From positions 1-64,000 of the forward strand of contig JAGXGW010000067.1 of the NCBI GenBank assembly GCA_024636555.1: a stretch of DNA of 64,000 bases, read 5' to 3'. Position 1 is the stretch's first letter. Every line of letters begins with the position of its first letter. The translations under genes and the position numbers were made by a program. Source of the stretch: Paracoccaceae bacterium (lineage in GTDB: Bacteria; Pseudomonadota; Alphaproteobacteria; Rhodobacterales; Rhodobacteraceae). The notes below the pieces were generated by a model. The model was not told where the DNA came from. It worked only from the letters and a program-made list of their open reading frames with translations, and made no database searches. This document shows, one piece after another, positions 11,386 to 26,354 of this stretch.

Positions 11386-14139
11386 TTATTCGCCCTCTGG
11401 CTCCGGTGCCTCTGCGGTATCCTCGTCACCCTGATCGGCGATCCGCGCGACCGAGACGACGAATTCGTTCTTGGCCGTGTTGAAGACCTTGACCCCGCCG
11501 GCAGAGCGCGAGCGGAAGGAAATCCCCTCCACCGGCACCCGGATCGACTGGCCCTTGGAGGTGGCGAGCATCACCTGATCGTCCAGTTCCACGGGGAAAG
11601 AGGCCACCAGCGCGCCGCCGCGCATCGCTTTGTCCATCGCCGTGACGCCCATGCCGCCGCGTCCGCGCAACGGATAGTCATGGCTGGACGAGAGCTTGCC
11701 CGAGCCGTTGGCCGTGATCGTGAGGATCAGGTTCTCGGCGGCCGACATCTCCACATAGCGTTCGTTGGAGAAGTTGGGATCGGCGGGCGCGTCCTCCTCG
11801 TCGGTTTCGGCCTCGGCATCATCGGCCAGACCGGCCATGGCGCGGCGCATCTTGAGATAGGCGGCGCGCTCCTCGGCTGTGGCCTCGAAATGGCGGATCA
11901 CCGACATCGACACCACACGGTCATCGCCGGACAGGCGGATGCCGCGCACACCGGTGGAATCGCGGCCCTTGAAGACCCGCACATCGGTGGTGGAAAAACG
12001 GATAGCGCGGCCCGAATCCGTGACCAGCATCACATCGTCCTCTTCCGAGCAGATGCGCGCATTCACCAGTTCGACGCCTTCGGGCAGTTTCATCGCGATC
12101 TTGCCGTTGCGCATGACATTGGTGAAATCCGACAGGGCATTGCGCCGCACATCGCCCGCCGACGTGGCGAAGAAGATCTGCAGATCGGCCCATTCACTGT
12201 CAGGCCGGTCCACCGGCATGATCGCGGCGATCGACACGCCCACGGGGATCGGCAGGATATTGACGATCGCCTTGCCCTTGGAGGTCCGACCGCCCAGCGG
12301 CAGCCGCCATGTCTTCAGCTTGTAGACCATGCCATCGGTGGTGAAGAACAAAAGCTGGTCGTGGGTATTGGCCACGAAAAGCGTGGTGACAACATCCTCT
12401 TCCTTGGTCTGCATGCCCGACAGCCCCTTGCCGCCGCGCTTTTGCGCGCGGAAATCGGCCAGCGGAGTCCGTTTGATATAGCCGGCGGAGGTGATGGTCA
12501 CGACCATATCCTCGCGCTCGATCAGGTCCTCGTCTTCCATGTCGCCCGACCAGTCCACGATCTGGGTACGGCGGGGCACGGCGAACAGCTCGCGCACTTC
12601 GCGCAACTCGTCCGAGATGATGCCCATGATCCGCTCGCGGCTGGCGAGGATTTCAAGGTATTCACGAATCTTGGCGGCGAGTTCCTGCAACTCGTCCGTC
12701 ACTTCCTTGACGCCAAGCTGGGTCAGGCGCTGCAGGCGCAGTTCCAGAATCGCGCGGGCCTGTATTTCGGACAGATGGTAGGTGCCGTCCTCGTTGACCG
12801 TATGGGTCGGATCGTCGATGAGACGGATATATTCGGCAATGTCGCGGGCGGGCCATGCCCGTGTCATCAGCCGCTCGCGGGCATCTGCGGCATCGGCGGA
12901 GGCGCGGATCGTGGCCACGACCTCGTCGACATTGGTGACGGCCACGGCCAGTCCGCACAGGATATGGCTGCGCTCGCGCGCCTTGCGCAGGTCATAGGCC
13001 GTGCGCCGGGCCACAACCTCTTCGCGGAACGCGATGAAGGACGACAGGAAGCGGCGCAGAGTCAACTGCTCCGGGCGGCCACCGTTCAGCGCCAGCATGT
13101 TACAGCCGAAATAGGTCTGCATCGGGGTGAAGCGGTAAAGCTGGTTCAGCACCACTTCGGGGGTGGCATCGCGTTTCAGCTCGATCACCACGCGCACGCC
13201 GTTGCGATCGCTTTCGTCCTGCACGTGGCTGACGCCCTCGATCTTCTTGTCACGCACCTGCTCGGCGATCTTCTCGATCATGGAGGCCTTGTTGACCTGA
13301 TAGGGGATCTGGTCGACGATGATGGCGTAGCGGTCCTTGCGGATCTCCTCGATCCGGGTCTTGGCGCGGATGATGACCGAGCCGCGCCCCTCAAGATAGG
13401 CTTTGCGCGCACCGGAGCGGCCCAGCATCAGCGCGCCCGTGGGGAAATCCGGCCCCGGCACATATTCGATCAGGTCTTCCGTGGTCAGATCGGGGTTTTC
13501 GATCAGCGCCAGCGTCGCGTCGATCACCTCGCCCAGATTATGGGGCGGAATGTTCGTGGCCATGCCGACGGCAATGCCGCCCGCGCCATTGACCAGCATG
13601 TTCGGAAAGCGTGCGGGCAGCACCGTGGGTTCACGGTCCTTGCCATCGTAATTGTCCTGAAAATTGACTGTGTCACGGTCGATATCGGCCAGCAGGAAGG
13701 CGGCGGGCTTGTCCATCCGGACTTCGGTGTAGCGCATGGCGGCGGCGTTATCGCCGTCCATGGAGCCGAAATTGCCCTGACCGTCCAGCAACGGCAACGA
13801 CATCGAGAAATCCTGCGCCATCCGCACCAGCGCGTCATAGATCGCGGAATCGCCGTGGGGGTGGTATTTACCCATCACATCGCCGACGGCGCGCGCGGAT
13901 TTGCGGTAGGGTTTGTCGTGTGTGTTTCCTGCCTCGTGCATGGCATAAAGGATGCGGCGGTGCACAGGTTTCAGGCCATCGCGCAGATCGGGAATCGCGC
14001 GGCTGACGATCACGCTCATCGCATAATCGAGGTAGGAGGTCTTCATCTCCTCGGTGATCGAGATGGAGGGGCCATCGTAGACGTAACGTGCGGGCACGTT
14101 TTCGTCTTCGTTTTCAGGAGTTTCCGGCGTGTCGCTCAC
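11386..14139 (-). CDS. gyrA: DNA gyrase subunit A
   Basis: [56 protein letters not shown]-terminal blades. Confidence 0.98.
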   Translation of the reverse strand: MSDTPETPENEDENVPARYVYDGPSISITEEMKTSYLDYAMSVIVSRAIPDLRDGLKPVHRRILYAMHEAGNTHDKPYRKSARAVGDVMGKYHPHGDSAIYDALVRMAQDFSMSLPLLDGQGNFGSMDGDNAAAMRYTEVRMDKPAAFLLADIDRDTVNFQDNYDGKDREPTVLPARFPNMLVNGAGGIAVGMATNIPPHNLGEVIDATLALIENPDLTTEDLIEYVPGPDFPTGALMLGRSGARKAYLEGRGSVIIRAKTRIEEIRKDRYAIIVDQIPYQVNKASMIEKIAEQVRDKKIEGVSHVQDESDRNGVRVVIELKRDATPEVVLNQLYRFTPMQTYFGCNMLALNGGRPEQLTLRRFLSSFIAFREEVVARRTAYDLRKARERSHILCGLAVAVTNVDEVVATIRASADAADARERLMTRAWPARDIAEYIRLIDDPTHTVNEDGTYHLSEIQARAILELRLQRLTQLGVKEVTDELQELAAKIREYLEILASRERIMGIISDELREVRELFAVPRRTQIVDWSGDMEDEDLIEREDMVVTITSAGYIKRTPLADFRAQKRGGKGLSGMQTKEEDVVTTLFVANTHDQLLFFTTDGMVYKLKTWRLPLGGRTSKGKAIVNILPIPVGVSIAAIMPVDRPDSEWADLQIFFATSAGDVRRNALSDFTNVMRNGKIAMKLPEGVELVNARICSEEDDVMLVTDSGRAIRFSTTDVRVFKGRDSTGVRGIRLSGDDRVVSMSVIRHFEATAEERAAYLKMRRAMAGLADDAEAETDEEDAPADPNFSNERYVEMSAAENLILTITANGSGKLSSSHDYPLRGRGGMGVTAMDKAMRGGALVASFPVELDDQVMLATSKGQSIRVPVEGISFRSRSAGGVKVFNTAKNEFVVSVARIADQGDEDTAEAPEPEGE

Positions 14140-14332
14140 GTGATTTAACCGCTCTGTCCAGTTTCACTATATCTTGTTGGCCGGACTATAACAGAGGCCG
14201 GATCTGGGGTGCAATGGTGCAAGGCCACCCCATTTGGCAGCCATGCTTCATGACTGCTAACATACTGTTTTAATTGAAAAGTAATTTAAGCTTGGCATGA
14301 TTGAATAAGCGAGTCGCAGAAAGGGACCACTC

Positions 14333-14602
14333 ATGCAGGCTTCAGACACCGAATTGATGCTCAAAGGCTACGGGTTGACCACAGCCGAATTCTTTTACCG
14401 GATGCCGGATTACACCTCCGTGCTGAACACATTCGTCTGGCAGGATTACGATATCGCGCCGGATCATCCACGGCTGTTCAAGTTCATCGACTACTGGAAG
14501 TCCGAGATCGAGGGGCCGCTGCATTCGGTGCGCTTCACCCATCGCAAGATGATCTCGCCGGGGGAGTGGCGCAATGTCGTGGGGGAATTTACCCTGCATT
14601 GA
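14333..14602 (+). CDS. Usg family protein
   Basis: MLKGYGLTTAEFFYRMPDYTSVLNTFVWQDYDIAPDHPRLFKFIDYW is characteristic of Usg-like proteins. Confidence 0.88.
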   Translation: MQASDTELMLKGYGLTTAEFFYRMPDYTSVLNTFVWQDYDIAPDHPRLFKFIDYWKSEIEGPLHSVRFTHRKMISPGEWRNVVGEFTLH

Positions 14603-14680
14603 TCACCCTCAGGGGTGGTCAGGCACGGCGCGGGAGCATTCCCCGCGCCAGAGGCCCGACATATCCTGTCATTGGGCCGG

Positions 14681-15241
14681 TCAGGGGATGATGCGGGTGT
14701 ATTTGACGCCTTCCAGCGTTGCGCCCACCATCAGACCGGCCTGACCGAAGATCACGGCCAGCACAGGCGAGGTGGAGGTTGTTGTCTCGGCGCGGATATT
14801 CTCGGCCTGATCGTTCAGCACATAGCCGACATCGGCACCTGCCGCCCAGCCGGAGGAGCGCCGGAACCGTTGCAAGGCATCCTCCGTCATGAAGAACAGC
14901 ACATGGGCGAATTGCTGCGCCCCGATCTGCAGGCCGAAGGTACCTTTGGTGGCGGAGTAATAATCGACCGTGGTGTTGCCCACCTTGAGCGCGCCGCGCC
15001 CGTAACCGCCGCCGATGCCAAATCCCGCCTCTGTGATCAACGGCATGACCAGCTGGCCCACCGATTTCTCGGCCAGATCGCGGGTATTGGGATAGGTGTT
15101 GTAAAGGTAGTTCAACGTGGCATCGACACGGTTGTCGATCACGGCCGATCCAGGACTGCCGATACCGTTGCCGCAGGCCGCCGTGACGCTGACACCCGCC
15201 AGCGCCGAAAGCGTGAAAGTCCGTCTACTCATCTGGGTCAT
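14681..15241 (-). CDS. SYLF/YSC84-domain lipoprotein-like protein
   Basis: TAACGN lipobox-like signal, AGFGIGGGYGRGALKVG, GLQIGAQ. Confidence 0.82.
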   Translation of the reverse strand: MTQMSRRTFTLSALAGVSVTAACGNGIGSPGSAVIDNRVDATLNYLYNTYPNTRDLAEKSVGQLVMPLITEAGFGIGGGYGRGALKVGNTTVDYYSATKGTFGLQIGAQQFAHVLFFMTEDALQRFRRSSGWAAGADVGYVLNDQAENIRAETTTSTSPVLAVIFGQAGLMVGATLEGVKYTRIIP

Positions 15242-15428
15242 ATCTGTGCCTGTTCTGTTGTGTGTATGGATCTGCTGCCATGCCGGATGTTCTGCGTGCC
15301 CCGGCTATGCCTCAAGATAGATGCAAAAGGGTCCAATGTCACCATTGCTTGTGTCGGCACGGGCCATGGGCACGTGCAACGGCGAATTGCCGCCATGGAT
15401 TTTGCACATGGCGGCGTCCGCCACCGTT

Positions 15429-16442
<1,014 letters not shown>

Positions 16443-16512
16443 TCACTGTGATCGTGATGTTGAGAAGTTTATCATGCGTGGCATGGATATTGCCGCATCT
16501 CAAGGGTAGGAA

Positions 16513-17097
16513 TTGCCAAAGTTCGCGGCTATGGAAGCGTGCGATATTGAAAAGGCGTCGATTTTGGACTGGTTCAGCTCCGTAACCGAAGTGATCAACC
16601 TTCGATCCTTTTCCAATCTGTGGTATTGGATCATGCTCGCGTTCCTGTGGTCCACCGCCAGCCACTGGGTGCTGGGCGTACCCTATGACATCGTCACCCG
16701 CGCCGCAGCCCAGGGCGGCGAGGCCGAGGCGGATCTGGCGGATATCGTCAGGGTCAATGTGAACCGCCTGATCTATATCGTGGATGTGTCCGGCCTGTGG
16801 ATCGTCGGTTTTGGTACGTTCTTTCTGTCTTTTCTGGGGTTGAGCGGGTTTGTCTACGGGTTCCAGCTGGCGCAGGCGGTGTTTCTGCTGGCCTTCCCGA
16901 TGTCGCTGGTCGGCTTGCTCAGCTTTCGCACGGCAAAGCGGCTGCAACGCGATGCGCTTCACGGTGCCGCACTGCGCCGCGCCCTGACACGACACCGCAT
17001 CGCGACGCAGGTGATCGGCATGATCTCCATTTTCATCACGGCTTTATGGGGCATGTACCAGAACCTGACCTATATGATGCCAAACCCTCTTCTCTGA
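16513..17097 (+). CDS. small multi-pass membrane protein, conserved hypothetical
   Basis: ORF with several hydrophobic segments; TTG start at 16513 or ATG at 16531; ends 20 nt before mfd. Confidence 0.75.
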   Translation: MPKFAAMEACDIEKASILDWFSSVTEVINLRSFSNLWYWIMLAFLWSTASHWVLGVPYDIVTRAAAQGGEAEADLADIVRVNVNRLIYIVDVSGLWIVGFGTFFLSFLGLSGFVYGFQLAQAVFLLAFPMSLVGLLSFRTAKRLQRDALHGAALRRALTRHRIATQVIGMISIFITALWGMYQNLTYMMPNPLL

Positions 17098-17116
17098 CCA
17101 CCGGAACAAGCGCGCC

Positions 17117-20581
<3,465 letters not shown>

Positions 20582-20591
20582 CGGCAAACGA

Positions 20592-20625
20592 AAAGCGCGC
20601 GGCTGAACACCAGTCCGCGCGCTTT
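20592..20625. terminator. bidirectional Rho-independent-type hairpin
   Basis: AAAGCGCGCGG-12nt-CCGCGCGCTTT, 11-bp perfect stem between convergent mfd and 20668 CDS. Confidence 0.85.
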
Positions 20626-20667
20626 CACTGTTCCAAAAATACTCAAAACATCATTTTCACCAGATTC

Positions 20668-20892
20668 TTACGGGGCGGTCTTTCCCTTGGCCAGCCGCTC
20701 TGCCAGCAGTTTGCGCGCCCGCGCCTCGGCGGTGCGGACGCGGATCGAGGTCATGAAAGCCTCCTGCGTGACGGTGGAGGAGGTACTGAGCGTTTTCGCG
20801 ATCGCCTCGATCAGCGTGTCGTCGCCCAGTTCATCCACAGCCGCAAGGACATCACGGGCCAGTGCATCAGCGAGATCTTCTGTCACGCTCAT
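20668..20892 (-). CDS. small conserved hypothetical protein (74 aa)
   Basis: ORF immediately downstream of the hydrolase gene (4-nt gap), acidic helix-rich sequence. Confidence 0.6.
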   Translation of the reverse strand: MSVTEDLADALARDVLAAVDELGDDTLIEAIAKTLSTSSTVTQEAFMTSIRVRTAEARARKLLAERLAKGKTAP

Positions 20893-20896
20893 GAGG

Positions 20897-21553
20897 TTAC
20901 CGCGTGCTTTCGGTCAGGCGGCGTTTGACGTAATCCGACACCGAGCCGATCATGTGGTCCATATGGCCGGGCGCATCAAAGAAATGGCCCGCGCCCTCGA
21001 CCTGCTCGTGCGTCACCGTGATGCCGCGCTGCTCGTGCAACTTGCCGACAAGGCTTGTGGTATCAGCGGGCGGTGCGACGCGGTCGGCCGTGCCGTTGAT
21101 CACCAGACCGGAGGCCGGGCAGGGTGCGAGGAACGAGAAGTCATACATATTGGCGGGCGGAGAGACCGAGATGAAGCCCGTGATCTCGGGCCGCCGCATC
21201 AGAAGCTGCATTCCGATCCATGCGCCGAACGAGAAACCCGCGACCCAGCAATGTTTGGAATTGTTGTTCATGGATTGCAGATAATCGAGCGCCGAGGCGG
21301 CATCGGACAGCTCGCCGATCCCCTGATCATACTCGCCCTGACTGCGTCCGACACCGCGGAAATTGAAACGCAGCACGGTGAAGCCCATATTGTAGAACGC
21401 GTAATGCAGGTTATAGACGACCTTGTTGTTCATCGTGCCGCCGAATTGCGGATGCGGATGCAGGATGATGGCAATCGGGGCGTCGCGTTCCTTTTGGGGA
21501 TGATACCGGCCTTCGAGCCGGCCTTCGGGGCCGGGAAATATAACCTCGGGCAT
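20897..21553 (-). CDS. alpha/beta hydrolase
   Basis: IILHPHPQFGGTMNNKVV, LRFNFRGVGRSQGEYDQG, GFSFGAWIG, GAGHFFD. Confidence 0.9.
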   Translation of the reverse strand: MPEVIFPGPEGRLEGRYHPQKERDAPIAIILHPHPQFGGTMNNKVVYNLHYAFYNMGFTVLRFNFRGVGRSQGEYDQGIGELSDAASALDYLQSMNNNSKHCWVAGFSFGAWIGMQLLMRRPEITGFISVSPPANMYDFSFLAPCPASGLVINGTADRVAPPADTTSLVGKLHEQRGITVTHEQVEGAGHFFDAPGHMDHMIGSVSDYVKRRLTESTR

Positions 21554-21592
21554 GGTGGATATGTGTCTCCTGCAGGGGTGGGGCAATTAATC

Positions 21593-21609
21593 TTGACGAA
21601 ATTGCTCAA
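21593..21609. promoter_or_regulatory. TTGA-N9-TCAA palindrome in the iscR promoter (RirA/Iron-Rhodo-box-like iron operator)
   Basis: TTGACGAAATTGCTCAA; overlaps a TTGACG -35-like element. Confidence 0.55.
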
Positions 21610-21614
21610 GCACC

Positions 21615-21629
21615 TTAGAACGTTTCTAA
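21615..21629. promoter_or_regulatory. TTAGAA-N3-TTCTAA palindrome (ICE/Irr-box-like operator)
   Basis: TTAGAACGTTTCTAA perfect 6-bp inverted repeat overlapping a -10-like TAGAAC placed 17 nt from TTGACG. Confidence 0.6.
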
Positions 21630-21710
21630 ATGAGTTGTCGGCGTTGCACCGGGTTCTCGCGAGATAAGCCCTGCACCCCGTCACGTCAATGTGTTCACGA
21701 AAGCAAGCCC

Positions 21711-22184
21711 ATGAAACTTAGCACCAAGGGCCGATATGCGATGGTCGCACTGGCCGATATCGCGCTGCAACCGGTGGGAACACTGGTAACGCTGGGGGAG
21801 ATTTCCAAGCGGCAGAATGTGTCCTTGCCCTATCTGGAGCAGTTGTTCGTCAAGCTGCGTCGGGCCGGATTGGTCGACTCGGTGCGCGGCCCCGGTGGTG
21901 GCTACAGGCTGGCGCGCCCGGCCAGCGAGATCCGTGTGGTCGAGGTGCTGGGAGCGGTGGACGAGACCGTCGATGCGATGCATCGCGGCGAAGGCGCCAG
22001 CGGGGCCGTCTCGGGCAGTCGCGCGCAATCGGTGACAAACCGGCTGTGGGAAGGACTGAGCGCGCAGGTCTATGTCTATCTGCACCAGACAAGGCTGTCG
22101 GATGTGGTGCGCAACGATCTGGCCCCGTGTCCGGCGGTGCCGTCGCTGTTTTCCATGCCCGTGGTGGATGAGGCGGCGGGCTGA
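21711..22184 (+). CDS. iscR: Rrf2-family regulator, IscR-like
   Basis: MKLSTKGRYAMVALADIAL...ISKRQNVSLPYLEQLFVKLRRAGLVDSVRGPGGGYRLAR; first gene of the suf cluster. Confidence 0.93.
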   Translation: MKLSTKGRYAMVALADIALQPVGTLVTLGEISKRQNVSLPYLEQLFVKLRRAGLVDSVRGPGGGYRLARPASEIRVVEVLGAVDETVDAMHRGEGASGAVSGSRAQSVTNRLWEGLSAQVYVYLHQTRLSDVVRNDLAPCPAVPSLFSMPVVDEAAG

Positions 22185-22211
22185 TTTACGTATTTACGGC
22201 AAGGTAAAGGG

Positions 22212-23258
22212 GTGCTTGTGAGAGCCTATCTGGATCATAACGCGACAACGCCGCTGCGCCCCGAGGCGCGGGCGGCGATGGTGTGCGCGATGGACAGCCT
22301 TGGCAATCCATCCTCGGCCCATGCCGAAGGGCGCGCGGCCAAGTCGCTGCTGGAGACGGCGCGGGCGCAGGTGGCGGCGGCTCTGGGAGCCGAGGGCGCG
22401 GATGTGATCTTTACCTCCGGCGCGACGGAGGCTGCGGCTTTGGCGCTGGCGGGCAGGGGCCTGCACGGTGCGGCCGTCGAGCACGAGGCGGTGTCCGCTT
22501 GGGTCGCGTGCGATCTGGCGGTGGATGGTCAGGGCCGCGTCACGGTGCCTGATCCGGGCCGGAGCACACTGCAACTGGCCAATTCGGAAACCGGCGTGAT
22601 CCAGACCTTGCCCGAGGGGCTTGCCGTCTCCGACATGACACAGGCGTTCGGCAAGCTGCCGCTGGCCTTCAACTGGTCGGGCTGCACGATGGCGCTGGTC
22701 TCGGCGCACAAGCTGGGCGGCCCCAAGGGGATCGGTGCGCTGATCGTGAAGCGCGGCACCGATCTGGCGGCGCAACTGCGCGGTGGCGGGCAGGAACAGG
22801 GACGGCGCGCGGGCACCGAGAACATCATCGGGATCGCCGGTTTCGGCGCTGCGGCAGAGGCTGCGGCGCGCGATTTGGCCAATGGTGTCTGGGCGCGGGT
22901 TGCGGAACTTAGAAATATTCTAGAAAAGACCATTGAGGCTGAGGCCGCAGGGACTATTTTTATAGGACAGGGCGCGGAACGTTTGCCGAATACCAGTTGT
23001 TTTGCCACGCCCGGCTGGAAGAACGAGACGCAGGTGATGCAGATGGATCTGGCAGGTTTCGCCATCTCCGCAGGCTCGGCCTGCTCCAGCGGCAAACTGC
23101 GCGCAAGCCCTGTGCTGAGCGCGATGGGATACGGGGAAGATGTGGCGAGCGGTGCGATCCGCGTGTCGCTCTCGCCCCTGACGACGACAGACGAGGTGAT
23201 GCGCTTTGCCGAGACATGGCTGGCCAAACACCGCAGATTTGCCGCGCGAGCGGCCTAG
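22212..23258 (+). CDS. group I (NifS/IscS-like) cysteine desulfurase
   Basis: YLDHNATTPLRPEARAAM, TSGATEA, VSAHKLGGPKGIGAL, SAGSACSSGKLRAS. Confidence 0.92.
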   Translation: MLVRAYLDHNATTPLRPEARAAMVCAMDSLGNPSSAHAEGRAAKSLLETARAQVAAALGAEGADVIFTSGATEAAALALAGRGLHGAAVEHEAVSAWVACDLAVDGQGRVTVPDPGRSTLQLANSETGVIQTLPEGLAVSDMTQAFGKLPLAFNWSGCTMALVSAHKLGGPKGIGALIVKRGTDLAAQLRGGGQEQGRRAGTENIIGIAGFGAAAEAAARDLANGVWARVAELRNILEKTIEAEAAGTIFIGQGAERLPNTSCFATPGWKNETQVMQMDLAGFAISAGSACSSGKLRASPVLSAMGYGEDVASGAIRVSLSPLTTTDEVMRFAETWLAKHRRFAARAA

Positions 23259-23309
23259 ACAGACAGACGCGAAGCCAAGACGCAAACCAAGACGGCGCGA
23301 ACAGGAGTA

Positions 23310-24836
<1,527 letters not shown>

Positions 24837-24871
24837 GGCCGGAGCACCGGCCTCATGCGTGGGACATCCGA

Positions 24872-24967
24872 ATGACTGTTGCAGGATATGACCTGATTGC
24901 GGCTCAGGCTGGCGGTTACGGGCGCGCGGAGGCGCGCCTGTTCCGGTCAGGCATGGTGGCCGCATGA
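24872..24967 (+). CDS. 31-aa small ORF overlapping the methyltransferase start
   Basis: ATG at 24872, stop TGA overlapping ATG of the next gene (ATGA); MTVAGYDLIAAQAGGYGRAEARLFRSGMVAA. Confidence 0.35.
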   Translation: MTVAGYDLIAAQAGGYGRAEARLFRSGMVAA

Positions 24968-25554
24968 GCCAGACCCTGACGCGGCCTGAATTGACCCTGC
25001 CGGAAGCCGAGGCGGGCGTGCTGCGCGCGGCCTATGCGGCGGCGGATGTGATCCTTGAATACGGCTCCGGCGGGTCTACCGTGATGGCCGCCGAGCTTGG
25101 CAAGCGCGTGATGTCTGTCGAGAGCGATGCGGATTGGGCGCAGATGATGCGCGACTGGTTCAACGCGAATCCACCCTCGGGCAAGGTCAGGGTGCTGTGG
25201 TCCGATATCGGCCCGACAAAAGAATGGGGCCATCCTGTCGACGAGACCAAATGGAAGCACTTCGCCCGCTATCCCCTTGAAGTCTGGGATGATCCGGCGT
25301 TTGAACATCCCGATGTGGTTCTGGTGGACGGACGGTTCCGCATGGGATGCGCGCTGGCCACGGCCTTCCGGATCAGCCGCCCCGTCACGCTTTATTACGA
25401 CGATTATGCCAACCGCGCGCGCCACCACAAGATCGAAAGCTTTCTGGGTGCGCCCGCAGAGATAACTGGGCGCATGGCGCGCTTTGACCTGACACCGATG
25501 CCTGTGCCGGCCAATAGGCTGCTGCAGGTGATCCAGATGATGACAAGACCCTGA
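24964..25554 (+). CDS. class I SAM-dependent methyltransferase-like protein
   Basis: VILEYGSGGSTVMAAELGKRVMSVESD (motif I and post-I), DVVLVDGRFR; located between sufB and sufC. Confidence 0.8.
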   Translation: MSQTLTRPELTLPEAEAGVLRAAYAAADVILEYGSGGSTVMAAELGKRVMSVESDADWAQMMRDWFNANPPSGKVRVLWSDIGPTKEWGHPVDETKWKHFARYPLEVWDDPAFEHPDVVLVDGRFRMGCALATAFRISRPVTLYYDDYANRARHHKIESFLGAPAEITGRMARFDLTPMPVPANRLLQVIQMMTRP

Positions 25555-25592
25555 GCCTGAGTTTGGGTCACGGAAATACGAAAGGACTAAAA

Positions 25593-26354
25593 ATGTTGGA
25601 TATCAAGAACCTGCACGTGAAACTCGAGGAAGAGGACAAGGTCATTCTGAAGGGCGTCGACCTCAAGATCGAACCGGGCAGCGTGCATGCGATCATGGGG
25701 CCGAACGGCTCTGGCAAATCGACCCTGTCCTACGTTCTGTCCGGTCGCGCGGGCTATGAGGTCACAGACGGATCGGTGACGCTGGACGATGTGGACATCC
25801 TCGACATGGAGCCCGAAGAGCGCGCGGCGGCGGGTCTGTTTCTGGCGTTCCAGTATCCGGTCGAGATCCCCGGTGTCGGCAACATGACGTTTCTGCGCAC
25901 AGCGGTGAATGCCCAGCGCAAGGCGCGCGGGCAGGACGAAATGAGTGCGGCGGAATTCCTCAAGGTGATCCGCGAGAAGGCCAAAACCCTGCAGATTGAC
26001 GCCGATATGCTCAAGCGTCCTGTCAATGTGGGCTTTTCCGGCGGCGAGAAGAAACGCAACGAGATCCTCCAGATGGCGATGCTGGAGCCGAAGATGTGCA
26101 TTCTCGACGAGACGGATTCGGGCCTTGATGTGGATGCGATGAAACTGGTCTCCGAAGGGGTGAACGCCCTGCGCGATGCTGGCCGGTCGTTTCTGGTGAT
26201 CACGCATTACCAAAGGCTTCTGGACCATATCAAACCCGATGTCGTGCATATCATGTCCGATGGCCGCCTCATCAAGTCGGGCGGTCCGGAACTGGCGCTC
26301 GAGGTCGAGCAGAACGGTTACGCCGATCTGAAGGCAGATGCGGGAGCGGTATGA
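25593..26354 (+). CDS. sufC: Fe-S cluster assembly ATPase SufC
   Basis: MLDIKNLHVKLEEEDKVILKGVDL, GPNGSGKSTLSYVLSGR, FSGGEKKRNEILQMAMLEPKMCILDETDSGLD. Confidence 0.98.
   Translation: MLDIKNLHVKLEEEDKVILKGVDLKIEPGSVHAIMGPNGSGKSTLSYVLSGRAGYEVTDGSVTLDDVDILDMEPEERAAAGLFLAFQYPVEIPGVGNMTFLRTAVNAQRKARGQDEMSAAEFLKVIREKAKTLQIDADMLKRPVNVGFSGGEKKRNEILQMAMLEPKMCILDETDSGLDVDAMKLVSEGVNALRDAGRSFLVITHYQRLLDHIKPDVVHIMSDGRLIKSGGPELALEVEQNGYADLKADAGAV

Noticed and set aside
11680-14148. 822-aa plus-strand ORF opposite gyrA
   Set aside because: Antisense of a highly conserved gene; H/D/G/Q-rich translation without domain motifs
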